From Trichoplax adhaerens (Eukaryota > Placozoa > Uniplacotomia > Trichoplacea > Trichoplacidae), in NCBI RefSeq assembly GCF_000150275.1, contig NW_002060955.1:226886-290885 (forward strand): DNA of 64,000 nucleotides. The letters are read 5' to 3'. Below the pieces are notes generated by a model. That model worked only from the letters and a program-made list of their open reading frames with translations. It was not told the origin of the DNA and ran no database searches. Shown here piece by piece: positions 25,969 through 37,597 of the stretch (positions within the stretch are counted from its first letter, which is position 1; each line of letters begins with the position of its first letter). A program made the position numbers and the translations under genes.

Positions 25969-28900
25969 ATGTCCAAAAAATCAAAAACTAAAATTCAGGA
26001 TATTGCCATCGAAATCGACGAAAATCTATCGTATGTTCTATCTGGCCAGTTACTAAAAGGCAAATTGGTTATCAACACTTTGGATCCGTTAACAGAGATT
26101 CAAAAAATCGTTGTCGAAGCTCATGGAGATGGTTATACGATGTTGAGACCTGCAGCCAATGCCGGAGAAGGAAATGTACGACATGGCCAATGGAAGGAAT
26201 ACTTAAAGTGTAGTAGCACCGTGATGAATCAAGGTAGGTTAATTTTAATTGACAAGGTATCTACTCTTACTACGGACTTTTAAGAAGATAATAGTACAAG
26301 TGCCTGCTATGATCATCGACTGTCCATCGTGCATGTACAGTGCAACGGATTTGGAACATTTTTAGACAAGAAGCAACTTATTACTCATCTCCGGGCAGGG
26401 ATTGTTGTTTACATTGACCCAGCTGTTTCAATTTATCGTTTGCGTGTTGATGAATTACATCACTGTAGAGTATTTCATCAACTAAAGACTAGAATTAATA
26501 TCAAACTTACCATGGAATAAAATAAGAAATTATCATTTGGTAATGAATTCCAACATCAAGACTATGATATTATTTCCGCCTTATTCGCATAGAATTGATT
26601 GCCGATTGATTTCGCTCTCGTTCAATAAAAATGACATTTTCATGACCTTAGTTCCAGTTCTTGACAGGATTGGAATACGGTAGATAGATGATGATGCATC
26701 GATAAAGTAGGTAATGATCGATTGACTACCTTCAAGGTGCATCAATTTTCTAGCTAAAACTGCGAAAGACAACGATAGCTACGCTTTCACTTTATACGTA
26801 ATTCAATCCATCATGATGTCTTCCAGCGGCATCGCTAGATGTTAACTTGTACATGTTTAGGAATGGAGAAGCTTTTTCTATTTAGGGAAAGGTTTCAATT
26901 CACCATGATGATTAAATGATGACATAGAAAGCTTTCAATCAGAGTTGAATTTGTTAATTTAAATACTATCCTCACCAAAATGATCCCCAATCAAAGGTAA
27001 TGTCCTGCCAAAGCCCGATTATCGCGGCTCCCGTGCATTTTTTGGACTTCGCAATCAGATCCAAAATGCTGAATTAAGTATTCTCAACGATCTCACTATG
27101 GCACTAGCAAAACTAAGCAATTTCCTTTCGTTTCCAATCAAAATAATAATAATAATAAACCGATAGTAAAGGACTACTGCACAGATTACATGTTGAGTGA
27201 TTATCGGAACATCAACATTCCCATGCTTTACAGAAGAGCCAATTTGAACATTTCAAGGCTGCTTTTAGTATTGCTCAGTTTACGCTCGATATAACGTAAT
27301 TTATGCAGATTGCTCACTTTGAAACTTGAAATTTTAGATTACAGCCAGGTCCAGTGATCCCGCCTGAGTTCTTGCCTAATAGTCCATCGGTAAAGGAAAG
27401 GTTTACTCCCTCTGTACATTAATGATTCCAATCGGATGATGAAAAGCAATGAATACTTCAAATCTAATTGATATCAATCACGCTAATAGTCAGATTAATC
27501 TCTACCGTGATCCAATACAGAAACGCTTATTTGTTGGCCATCGTCAAATTTTCAGATTAGAATTATCGCCAAAATATTAACTATGGTAAAATACATGTTG
27601 AATTGAACAGAAAGGGAATTTGACTAGTTCTAGAATAATAGCTCAGATCAGATACTTTATAAATCAAGACCAATTAAAGGCCAATAATCCCCATCAACCT
27701 GCACCGAGCCACACCATATAGGGCAATACTGTAATTAGGCAAAAACAGGATAGCGATACAGAAAATCCATCAAAATGTGAGTAGTAATTGAGCGCTAAGC
27801 AGTCGAAGAAAACTGTAGCGAACATTATTAGATTCGATGCCAACGTATTAAATGCTCTTCCTATTAACTAATTAACGTTAACATAGATCAAAATATCCTT
27901 ATAAATGTTTATGATATATGACGTTGAAGAAGGCGAAATATCTCAATAGTCTTTTTTCTCGCAGTAGATGAAAGCGAAACATTAACTTTGGATTCCGGTC
28001 GACATGAACTCCCCTTCAACTTTGTCTTGCCGTACTATCTCCCATCCTCATTTAACACAAGCAATAAAAACCACAACTATATTCGTTATTGGATTAAAGG
28101 AACTGTTTTCTTTACCAAAGACCGATCGGCAACTATTTATAAATCGTTCAAAGTCAGAGAAAAGGTCGCTTTAGGTACCTTGCAGATGAAGGTAGGTCTA
28201 GTAATAATAGGCTTAATTATAATTAATTAATAGCCGTTTAGGAATGAGCGCTTATTATATCCCCTGAAGTAATGATAAAATTGAATTACCCATCTTATGC
28301 CAATGGCTATTGCTGTCCATCTTTTCTAGAATGAGCTAAAATCTACTTCAACTGACAATGAATTAGTCGATCATAAAGTAAAGCAGTTAGTACTCAAGAT
28401 ATAGGATATAATATTAGCTCAATGTGCCATAAAATGCTATTCCCCCAGCTTTAAACACCAATAGAATCTAAAAACGCGTATCTTTGTTTCAGCTCCAATT
28501 AATTATTATCACCAATGCGTAATAATTAGGACTGATTATCGCCTGACCTTTTCCATCTTATTAACAGCAGTAACTAACTTAAGATTTAGAACATCGAAGT
28601 AAAACTTTCCGTTAAATTCAATTTATCCCTTGATCAAAGCTTCCAACTTACATTGACTGTAAGCGATGTTATGCTGAAGCAATTTTCGTAGACGGTGACC
28701 CAGTGTTGCACATTAGTCCCTCAAGAGAGACCAAGTTAATACTTTTATATTAAACATGATACCCGTCTATTTTATGTGGCTTTAGGAAGAACCGAGATCC
28801 ATTGATTTAACGCAAACATTATGCTGCAATATATTAAGGCCTGGAAGCGTCCATTTGACCTTTGTAACCGATCGAAAGGCTTACTGCACTGGACATTCGA

Positions 28901-30489
28901 TGTTATTAACAGCAACGGTAGAAAACTTAACTCGTTTACGCCTAAAAGCGTTGAAAGTCGAACTAGTACAATGTGCTACCGTTATTGCTGAGGGTAATCT
29001 GGTAGCCACTTGAGAATATCATTATGTAGCCCATATATAATTTAATCAGTAAATTTGAATGTGATTATAGGAATTCTAATGATCATTTGTGTTAGGTAAC
29101 TCCAAAGTAATACAAACAAAATGTGCCAGCTTGGAATCAGATCCGATTGAAGCCGGAGACACATTGGAATGGCAAAATAAGTCTTTCCATCTACCAGATG
29201 ACCTTATGCCGACCTCGCACTCTTCTGCCCTTATACAAACGCAATACGAATTGGTGGTAAGGAATGAAACTAAATTCGACAGCTAGCTATTGCAATATCT
29301 ACTTTTCTTTTTCTTCCAGTTAATATTAAGTTTTCTATCGGTAAATGCAACTGATAGATTAAATACTCAAGGCAAGCAATCTTGTGTAGCTCTAACGCAA
29401 ATTTAATAGTAAATTATAATTCTCAATCAGCTCTACGCTGCTTCTGATATACTCGTACGTTATTACAGCAGCCAATTAACTATGAAACCACTATCTACCT
29501 TGAATGAGAAACCTTTCGATTCGTTACCAACTATGCTTAAACGACTACTTCATCTAATTCAAGTACCTAGCGTTCAGATTTTCTTAAATTTAGAGGAGAC
29601 TATACTATTAAGTGTTCTATCGATTATCAATGGAGCTGCTACATGGAAGCAAACATGTCAGTTGATGCAAAGCTAACCCATGTTACCTGTATTCAAATGC
29701 ACAAATAAGACCTGTCCTTGCAGTTGCTCTGCCTACTACTCCATGTTCAATGATTCAATTCATTTATATAACATTGTCACAACCCTCTCTTGTGGCAAAG
29801 GAAACGTTTATTAACAAAGTAAAGAATCTCTCTTGTAACTATAATAACTTGGGTTACTTTTCCAGTATCTCCACTTTCTATGTTAGTGATATACGAGAAC
29901 TCGATTTCTCAACAAACTCCACAGATGACTGAATATATTACACTATTCTTCACTATACGAGTCTAGCACCATTCTTGAGCAACAACTGATTTATTCCACA
30001 TACACTCGCGCTTAAATAGATTTCTACAATGAATTCTAACGTTAATCAGTGAGAATTAAGTTGGCGTTATCATTATAATACTTTACTAATTATGTACTTA
30101 GATATTCTCGTCTTGAGGTAGCTACAAGCTATCACACACGACATAGAGCATGATTGGACTATTTATTAATTAACAGTTACTTATAAGGTTATCATATTGA
30201 CTGCATTAAACTGCCTAGCAGAATTTATCGATTTATTTATTTACATCGTACGTCTGAGGACTGTTATAACTATAACTAATCGTTGTTGTATTCGTTCCAG
30301 GTTACTGTAGTAATACCCATGGCAGCTAACCTTTCCTTTCGACAAAATGTTGGCATTGCAACAGTACTCGATGCCGACGACGATATCCAAAGTAAATACC
30401 AGCAGCATGTAATACTACAACGACAATTATCAATACAGCAACAAAGTCAACAACGGCAAAGACATAATTCAGCGGTCACGGATGTGTAA
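25969..30489 (+). CDS. Divergent alpha-arrestin gene E, Gln-rich end, no tail exon
   Basis: Five coding exons: 25969-26233, 27965-28191, 28786-28993, 29096-29256 and 30301-30489 (TAA). They total 1050 bases, 349 residues, with phases 1-0-1-0 as in its paralogues. Exon 1 is diverged (SYVLSGQLLKGKLV in place of VYFPGQxVxGxV). Exon 2 keeps GRHELPFNFVLP, LPSSF and YIRYW. Exon 3 has TLCCN but reads TDRKAYCTGHS where paralogues have IDRSGYCPGE, so the C-domain signature is degraded. Exon 4 keeps TLEWQN. Exon 5 starts like the others (VTVVIPMAANLSF) but then runs into a Gln-rich stretch and stops, with no sixth exon or PPxY. A possible donor (CAAA-GTAAAT at 30391/30392), in the same phase as its paralogues' exon 5 donor, would remove the Gln-rich end if a downstream exon exists; I found none. 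It is a member of the family under relaxed or altered selection. Confidence 0.85.
26984..27166 (+). other. Open, coding-like stretch in gene E intron 1
   Basis: A 61-codon frame (TGA just before, TAG at 27164-27166) with a protein-like translation including LPKPDYRGSRAFFGLRNQ. It ends in an (ATA)n run. A second short one ends at 27422 (from about 27342; PGPVIPPEFLPNSP). No ATG and no family is recognised. They sit in the unusually long first intron of gene E and may be fragments of an old gene or mobile element; chance cannot be excluded. Confidence 0.2.
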
Positions 30490-33265
30490 TGTAGAATTGT
30501 ATTTATACTTTAAGTTAATTAACAGAATTTATCAAAGTTAGTCAAAATACTACAAGGTAAACATCAATACTTGTAGCTTTGTTTGATATCCTCTCCTGGT
30601 TCAAAACCTCAAACCTGTTTTTTTTCATCCAAATAAAATTCTAACTGACTCTCAACACCAATCTAACTGCAAAGGATAACAGTTACGATACAGAAGTGCT
30701 AAAATCGTTACAGCTATTTTAATAACTGTTTAGCGCTGCAATTTTTACTAATTTATTTCTAAGGGTCCGCCTAAAAGTAAACATTGAAAGCTTTTGAAAA
30801 TCTGTTCATTTTCTATGTTATGACATTTGAAAGTCATTGCTTTTGCATAGTGTGTGTCAGTGTCTGAAATCAAATCCATAAAGCTGATGTTTTTCATACG
30901 TATATTCAATACTACCCTATTATTTCAAAACCTATCAAGTGATAGCGGAATATTTTATAGAATCGTACCGGTGTGGATTTGTTCTACTCTCAAAAACTAA
31001 TTTTGCTTCAAATAAGAAATATAATGAGGTAGGCTTGATGTGAACTAAATCGCTAAGAAAGATGTAGCTGCATTCGAAAATTTTAAATCTATTTAGGAAA
31101 TCGTATTTGTGCTTGGTTTATACTCATATTTAAATTTAAAGCTGATTTATCCTTCTTATTAAATCATCAAAGATGAATTTAATCTATTTAATTTGAAGGC
31201 AATAATAAGATATAGCTATAGCAATTACAGCTATCAGGTTTGAAAGTATCACCCAATTTACGCTAGTATCTGTATTTTATTCCACTGAAACTTTCTCTAT
31301 GTAACAGATTTTTCCCATTTACGAATGTTTAATCGCTTTGCTAAAAGTTTGTAATGAACTTTATTTGAAAAATATGGAATGTTTACCACTTACAATTAAT
31401 TTATCATTACTCTTCACTTAATAAATGTTAGGTATAAATAATAAATTTTATGAAATATTCATCTTAGGCGAAAGTTAGTATTGATTCTTCATTGGTAGGG
31501 TCAATTCAATTTTAGTTTACCAAAAGTAAAGAAGGAATAGGTGACTCTGCTTTATTTCTTATAACCTCCAATTTGATATCACATATATTAAAATTCGATA
31601 CAATCGGTGATTGCGCCGAAGCATTTGTTAGTTTCTAGAAATATATCACGTTATCTTAAATACTACAATTTACAGTCTTCAGATTTATTAGATAGTTCTG
31701 AGATTAATGTTTACAGGATTATTACTGACCTAAATATAATATAAGTTAATTAGGCATTAAAAGGCATTGATTTCAGGTATTATTTAAAGCCAAAAAAATG
31801 ATGATTAACTGAAAATTAGCATCACTAAATTTCCTTAATTTAACTTTTAACTTATAAAGGGTCGCAAAATCTTTTAATAATACAACAAATTCACCAAGAC
31901 TAAATATCTGCGCTACCAATTATTCAATCATAGCCATTTTAAGTTCAATAATTGTTTCACGATGCATGAAAACCTAATTTTCAACAACGCGAAAACAATC
32001 CTATCTCACAATTAGTTCGCAAAGATTACGTAGTAAAGCCAAGTTATAGAATTTCACGGACTACTTCCTAACAAGCATACCAGTCTAATGTATCGCCTTA
32101 CTACAATTTAGAAAACAATTTTATTCTGCGAAAATACTAAAATACTGTGAACATCAGCATTTCTATAACTCTATACTTTTAGGCAACGTAATGCTACAAC
32201 CAATATATAATAATAAAGCCCTCCAGAACGTAACTAAATAACAATTTTTGAATCAGCATCTATTTACAGCGGCAAAAGCGATTGTATTAAAATGATTAGA
32301 CATCTGTAGAATAAATTTGCAAGTACCGATAAAAGCGAAAGAAGTTCTCATCACAAGAAGTATTTAAGCAATTCTAGCATATTAAAAGGGACTTACTCAC
32401 ACACTCATAGAGCAGTGATATTACTATGAAACATTTCAGAATGAGAGCTTAAATCATTACAAACCAAGACGAAGAAAATATGAATACAAATACTAATATT
32501 ACCAAAAGGCTAGGCTTAAGATAAACCTCTTAAAAGCCAAGCTAACCATTCAAAATCGAAAGAAATCAACTTCGAAATTGTTATTTATCTATATCTACTG
32601 CCATTAATTCGCTAATTTGGTGGCAGTTCTGTGACAGTCATCAAACCAGCAGTTAATACCATTGCAGAGCATTAAAAGTGACTGCATAGCAATAGTAGAT
32701 TATTATCAGTGTCTGTTCTAGAGTTTTTCGCTCTTTCGTCTATATCAGCCTAGATTTGAGCAAAAGCTAGCTCGTAACTGTCAAGACATGCAAGTATTGA
32801 TCCATTCTAGCGATTTGTATGATCTCATCCTGACTCATATATGTTCAAAAAGGATTTAGACAGAAACTTGCATGTTTTGTCAGCATTAAACATTGGTAAA
32901 TTCTAGGTACTTGCACAAGCTAATAGCTACTTCCAAACGAACTTTTCGAATATTTTTAAAGAAAACTAGGGATTACTCTGGTACTGTGTAAGTTACTACA
33001 TTGTCGGAGAATGAGATCGGTACTCCGGTGAATCCATTTTTATATTGCAGAGCAACGTAAACTTAACAGTGTTACTGCTTTAATCAGTTTAATATAGATT
33101 GGTCATTACCTGAGAGATCGATTAATGAAGTATATGTAGGCATCATTCATCTTCACATTCAGTTGTCATTTATAGTTTCCCATCTCTGCTTAATGTTCAA
33201 GCATCCAATATTATTATATAAACTTATGATCTTAATATCAAGGTTGTATTGCCTAGATAAGAGAC
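30490..33265. other. Convergent intergenic region E-F
   Basis: About 2.8 kb between the 3' ends of genes E (plus) and F (minus). It is AT-rich, with stops in all frames and no recognised exon. It must contain both 3' UTRs. I looked for a sixth exon of gene E (a tail with Tyr-x-x-Cys-Val) and did not see one. Confidence 0.6.
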
Positions 33266-36200
33266 TTATTTAGGTATTGATGAAGATTGACGATTGGCTG
33301 AAGGATTGATTACTGAACTATAGGTGGGAATCATTTCGTCTCCATTTTCAGCTCTGGCGATGTCATTTATTGTCGTATTAGATGCCACGCAAGTATCATA
33401 ACTAGGAGGTAAATTATTCTTGGCTTTTGCAAGTTTAAAAGAACAAAACATTTCGAGTAAGAGATGAATAGTCATTCAAAATTTGATTTTTATTTTCTAA
33501 TTAGAATATCTTACCTGGTACGTCATTAACCCTTGTGCTATCGAAAATGGATCGTAAATAAGAAATCGTATTTTCTACGTCTATCGAATTTTCTGATACC
33601 CATGATGAAGAACAACTCGAAGAACTAGTGCTAGCATCACTAGTTCTTCTACTGATGCAGCTATTGGACCAATTGTGGCAACTAGTAGGAGAAGATGATC
33701 TGAGTGACATTGTTCCTATAACTACCGGCATATTAACGCATAGGTTAAATCCAAATGGAACTTTAACAGAAATCTATCAAGTATAGAAAAAAGTTTGCCA
33801 AATTAATACGCAAGATCAATAGAAGCGGATTACTCGTTGTTATCAAAATGCTAAATGGCCCTAACATATTAGAGCAATTGAATAACTTATTGGCTTCAAT
33901 ATGTATGAATAATAAGCAGAAGGTATTAATTAAAGGATATTGAAAAATTGTTTGGATTAAATAAAAAATATCAATGCATTCTGCATTGCATCTCATGGAT
34001 CTAAAGATAGAAGTATTAAGCTATAATTCAAATGCCATATGAGATATTCAAGCTATCTACATGAATAGGTGTACTAAATACTTTTAATATATGATTTACT
34101 TTCCCAGTACCTTAATGTAATAAAGTAATTCAATGATTGAGCATTTGATAGTCGGTGAAAGGTTAGGAATGATAATTTCCCCATTCGTCCATGCCATTGT
34201 AGCACCTCCAGTAATTGGACGATTGTAATGAACTGCTGCAAGTTCTCGATCATGGTGTTCAAAAGTTCCTAGGGACAAAGTAGTTTCACCTCACTTTTGG
34301 TTAAGCGATAAATATATCAAACAAAAGTAAAAATTAATCATCTACTTGCTACTTATCAGGTATTAGCTCTTTCATTGTACATATTACTTAAAGTTTCAAG
34401 TAATATACAAAGATTAAGGTATAGCAACATGATGATAATTGATTAATCTTAATAAGAATTTAAGCAAGCCAAAAGCAGCGGTGAATTAAGTATCATAACA
34501 ATTTATATCTAGTTTCAAATTGGTTTGATAACAGGTAACTGCTAATTGTCATCAAACTGATAGAATAGCATGATGGAACCTACGATAAATTCAAGACACT
34601 AAGCAACTTATATAATAACTTAATATCTTAATGAAATACGAATCATCTATTGCTACGTACAAATTCAAGCTTACTAAATCTACTCGTTAACCAAATATTA
34701 AGCAATAAAAAAAAATTTTATATGTCGGAACCCTAATTCAGAAGCAATACCAGATACAATTTCAGTCATTTAAATTATTTGTATGACGGTCAATAAAGTA
34801 CGAGTTCAGTTACATATAAATTTAGAAGATATACCAGTATTTAATAGTAGCAAGCATCTACTCCTGAACACAAAATTAAGCTGGATAAATGCGTTTACTA
34901 TCCAAAGTATCCGACGATGCTAGAAATATTTGCAGCATATAATGATAAGAGGCATTGCTAAACTCAAAGTCAAGCTCTACAAATTAAACTGGCTGCCATC
35001 GATGTATGATCGAGGTATCACGACGATATCGATGCAGCAATATATCAATTTGATACAAACTGCAGAAGAGAATTAATATTTTAGTATTTTCTGTCAGCTA
35101 CTGTAAAAAAACATAACAGCTAAGGTAAGGTGCAGTACGAAATCAGAACTTATAATGACTGCATCGTTTAATATTGCATTGCGGCAATCATACTTTACTA
35201 ATATTATACGCTGTAAACTTCCAATTTACGTATGCGTTGTAGGTAGGTAAAATGCTACTAAAACCAAAATTAGAGAATTTAATGACTACAAAGCTTTCAA
35301 TTTATGCTCATATCTAGTCAAAATTATAGAAGTGGCTGATCATAGAAAATCTAGCAAGCTAACCTTCAGCCACATAACGGACATCTTGTAATAGTTTAGC
35401 TTTTACGTACGGGATTGTTCTACGAGTTAAATTTTCAATCTCCACATTAATAATAATCTTATCACCAGGACAGTATCCATAACGATTTAGCCAACTAGTA
35501 ACCTTTAATGGGCCTCTTTTCCAAATAAGCCAACCGACATTTTTTTGTCTCTTAACGGGAGCTTTAGCTCGCTACAAAAGTGCAACACCATTCAATATAT
35601 TGAGTAATTATTATGCAGATAATTAAGATTCTTAACAAGCACAGAAAGTAGAGATCTAAGTTATTTTGCTAGCAAATGGCTTCATGCTTTCACTGCCAAT
35701 TCTGCAGAAGTAAAATCAACTTACAAAGAGAAAGGGTAAGTTGATATTAATTCGTTCTTTAATAGTAATTTCTACTTTAGTTTCATATTTGCGCTCCTTT
35801 GGCCGCTCTGCTGTCGCTTCTAAGCGATATCGGATATAACAGTCGGAGCTATAGTCAAAAGAAGATGGCAAATTTTCAATCGGCAATTGAAATTGGAACC
35901 CAAATTTGTGCGCTCCAGCCGGAATCCAAGTATAATTGCCATCGCCATCTCGTTCTACATAAGAAATTTTTAGGCATATACTTAATTTACTGGATTTAAA
36001 CGAGTACTTTATCTCAATGCTTTATTACATAAATTTGAATATACTCTTTTCATATTTAAGCAATCAACAGTATCTCTGGAAAGAGTTTATCAAGTGAGAA
36101 ATAAAATCTCTTATAAAAACAAGAGCACCCATTTGATACTGAAATTTACAGTCATTTCCGAAGTGTATTATCGAGAATTTGTAAATCTTGAAGGCTGGGT

Positions 36201-37597
36201 TCTGATTATTTCAGTATGAAGTACAATATCTTATTGCTGTCATTAAAATCAATCATAGAGTACAGCAGCCAGCTCCTATGATAAACTAATCCATTTTTGT
36301 TACAATTTACTGTCTCCATGATTTTGATACCGAAAATACTTGTTAGTGAAACATGAAGGTATCTATTTCTCTATTTCTATAAAATTTTATTCTACTACAA
36401 ACTCTGGCTTCTGATATTTTCGATATGAAGTACAATATCTTATTGCTGTCTTTAAAATCAATTATTAAAGTATGGTAGCCAGTTACTATCACAAGCTAAT
36501 CAATTTATATTACAATATACTGTCTTAACAACTTTGGTTTCGAACCTATCGGTTGGTAAAATATTAGAATGTCTATTTCTATAACTCTTTATTCTACAGC
36601 AAACTCTGGCTGCTAATATTTTCTATGTGAAGTACGGTATCTTATTTTACTCACTTAAATTAATCCTAGAGTGCGGTAGCCAGCAACTATCATAAATCAA
36701 TCAATTTTTATTGCAATTTGCCATCTCTATAACTTTAATATCGAACATACTCGTATCTGTTAATAAAACATTGAGCTGTCAATTTCTATGACGATTTATT
36801 GTAAATTAAACTATATAACATTGAAAATCTTATGAGCGATTTTTCTTTCAAGACAATTAAGCTATTTTATAAGAAATAATACTTATACGAAACTAACGCA
36901 ACTTTATGTTTGTGATAAAGTATCTTTAAAACATTAAAAGAGGTAGTACTTCGCGTAAGACTTCATTTTATTTCATAAATTTGGCTCTGCCAACAAAATT
37001 CATAACTATCCATTTCCAGTCTAAAACTGTCCATTTTATTGCAACTAAATCTACTATTCACATATAGTATAGAGAGTACTTTTTACCTCTAACTCAAATT
37101 CTAACTTCTTGTTCAATTTATAAGCCATTATAGTAGATAGTACAAAGATATTATATTGATATGCATGATTTTTCTAGAACAGATTTTTTTTCTTGTTCAT
37201 ACATGAGCAGTTTAAATTAAAATGAACTAGATTCAATCCCATATGCTACCTTTTTAGGCTCTTACACAAATGGCCGTAATGCAAAACAGCATTTTTCATT
37301 GCTTTCTATCGTCTAGCATCAGTAAGGCTGTAAATTATTCTTACCTCCGCCGTAAATAGCATTGGTGCGATCGCAAAAAGTCAGAAACTCATAACAGTCG
37401 TTCACTTCACGTTCGATAACCGATCGATTCTTCGATTTTGTATGAGTATAAGCACAACCAAATAAGCGAATTTTAATAAATTTTAATTTAATTGCTTCAC
37501 GAAATTCAATTAACACTTGACCATGAATAGAATCTCCGGGATTATAGATCAATTTATTTTGATCCAATATGATTTGAAATAATATCAGTTTTCTCAT
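33266..37597 (-). CDS. Alpha-arrestin gene F, with PPSY motif
   Basis: Six coding exons, read from high to low: 37597-37345, 35954-35725, 35571-35364, 34268-34111, 33773-33515 and 33423-33266 (TAA). They total 1266 bases, 421 residues, with phases 1-0-1-0-1. It starts Met-Arg-Lys-Leu, like gene A. The N domain has KLIYNPGDSIHGQV, IPAGAHKFGFQF, LPSSFD and YIRYRLEA. The C domain has WLNRYGYCPGDK in exon 3 (no Cys-Cys pair, unlike the others), TMAWTNGE and LSPTIKC in exon 4, and MPVVIGTMSL in exon 5. Exon 5 is much longer than in paralogues because of a Ser/Thr/Cys-rich insert. Exon 6 has LPPSYDTCVA, with PPSY at about 375-378, the WW-domain ligand, and a second degenerate site IPTYSSV about 25 residues later. 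This matches the two-PPxY layout of many animal alpha-arrestins. Its orientation and PPSY tail pair it with gene A. Confidence 0.9.
36190..36810. repeat. Tandem repeat, about 205 bp x 3, in gene F intron 1
   Basis: Three diverged copies are visible. The anchor GAAGTAC(A/G)(A/G)TATCTTATT begins at 36218, 36427 and 36629 (periods about 209 and 202). Shared elements in each unit are CTGGCT-like or CTGGGT-like sequence followed by T(G/A)ATATTTT before the anchor, (A/G)GTAGCCAG-like sequence, ATCAATTTxTATTxCAAT-like sequence and TCGAAC/ACCGAA. A more diverged fourth copy may follow to about 37180. Non-coding. Confidence 0.75.

Noticed and set aside
29482-29932. Two plus-strand ORFs in gene E intron 4
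   Set aside because: They sit between well-supported exons 4 and 5 of gene E and match no arrestin segment; intronic chance frames.
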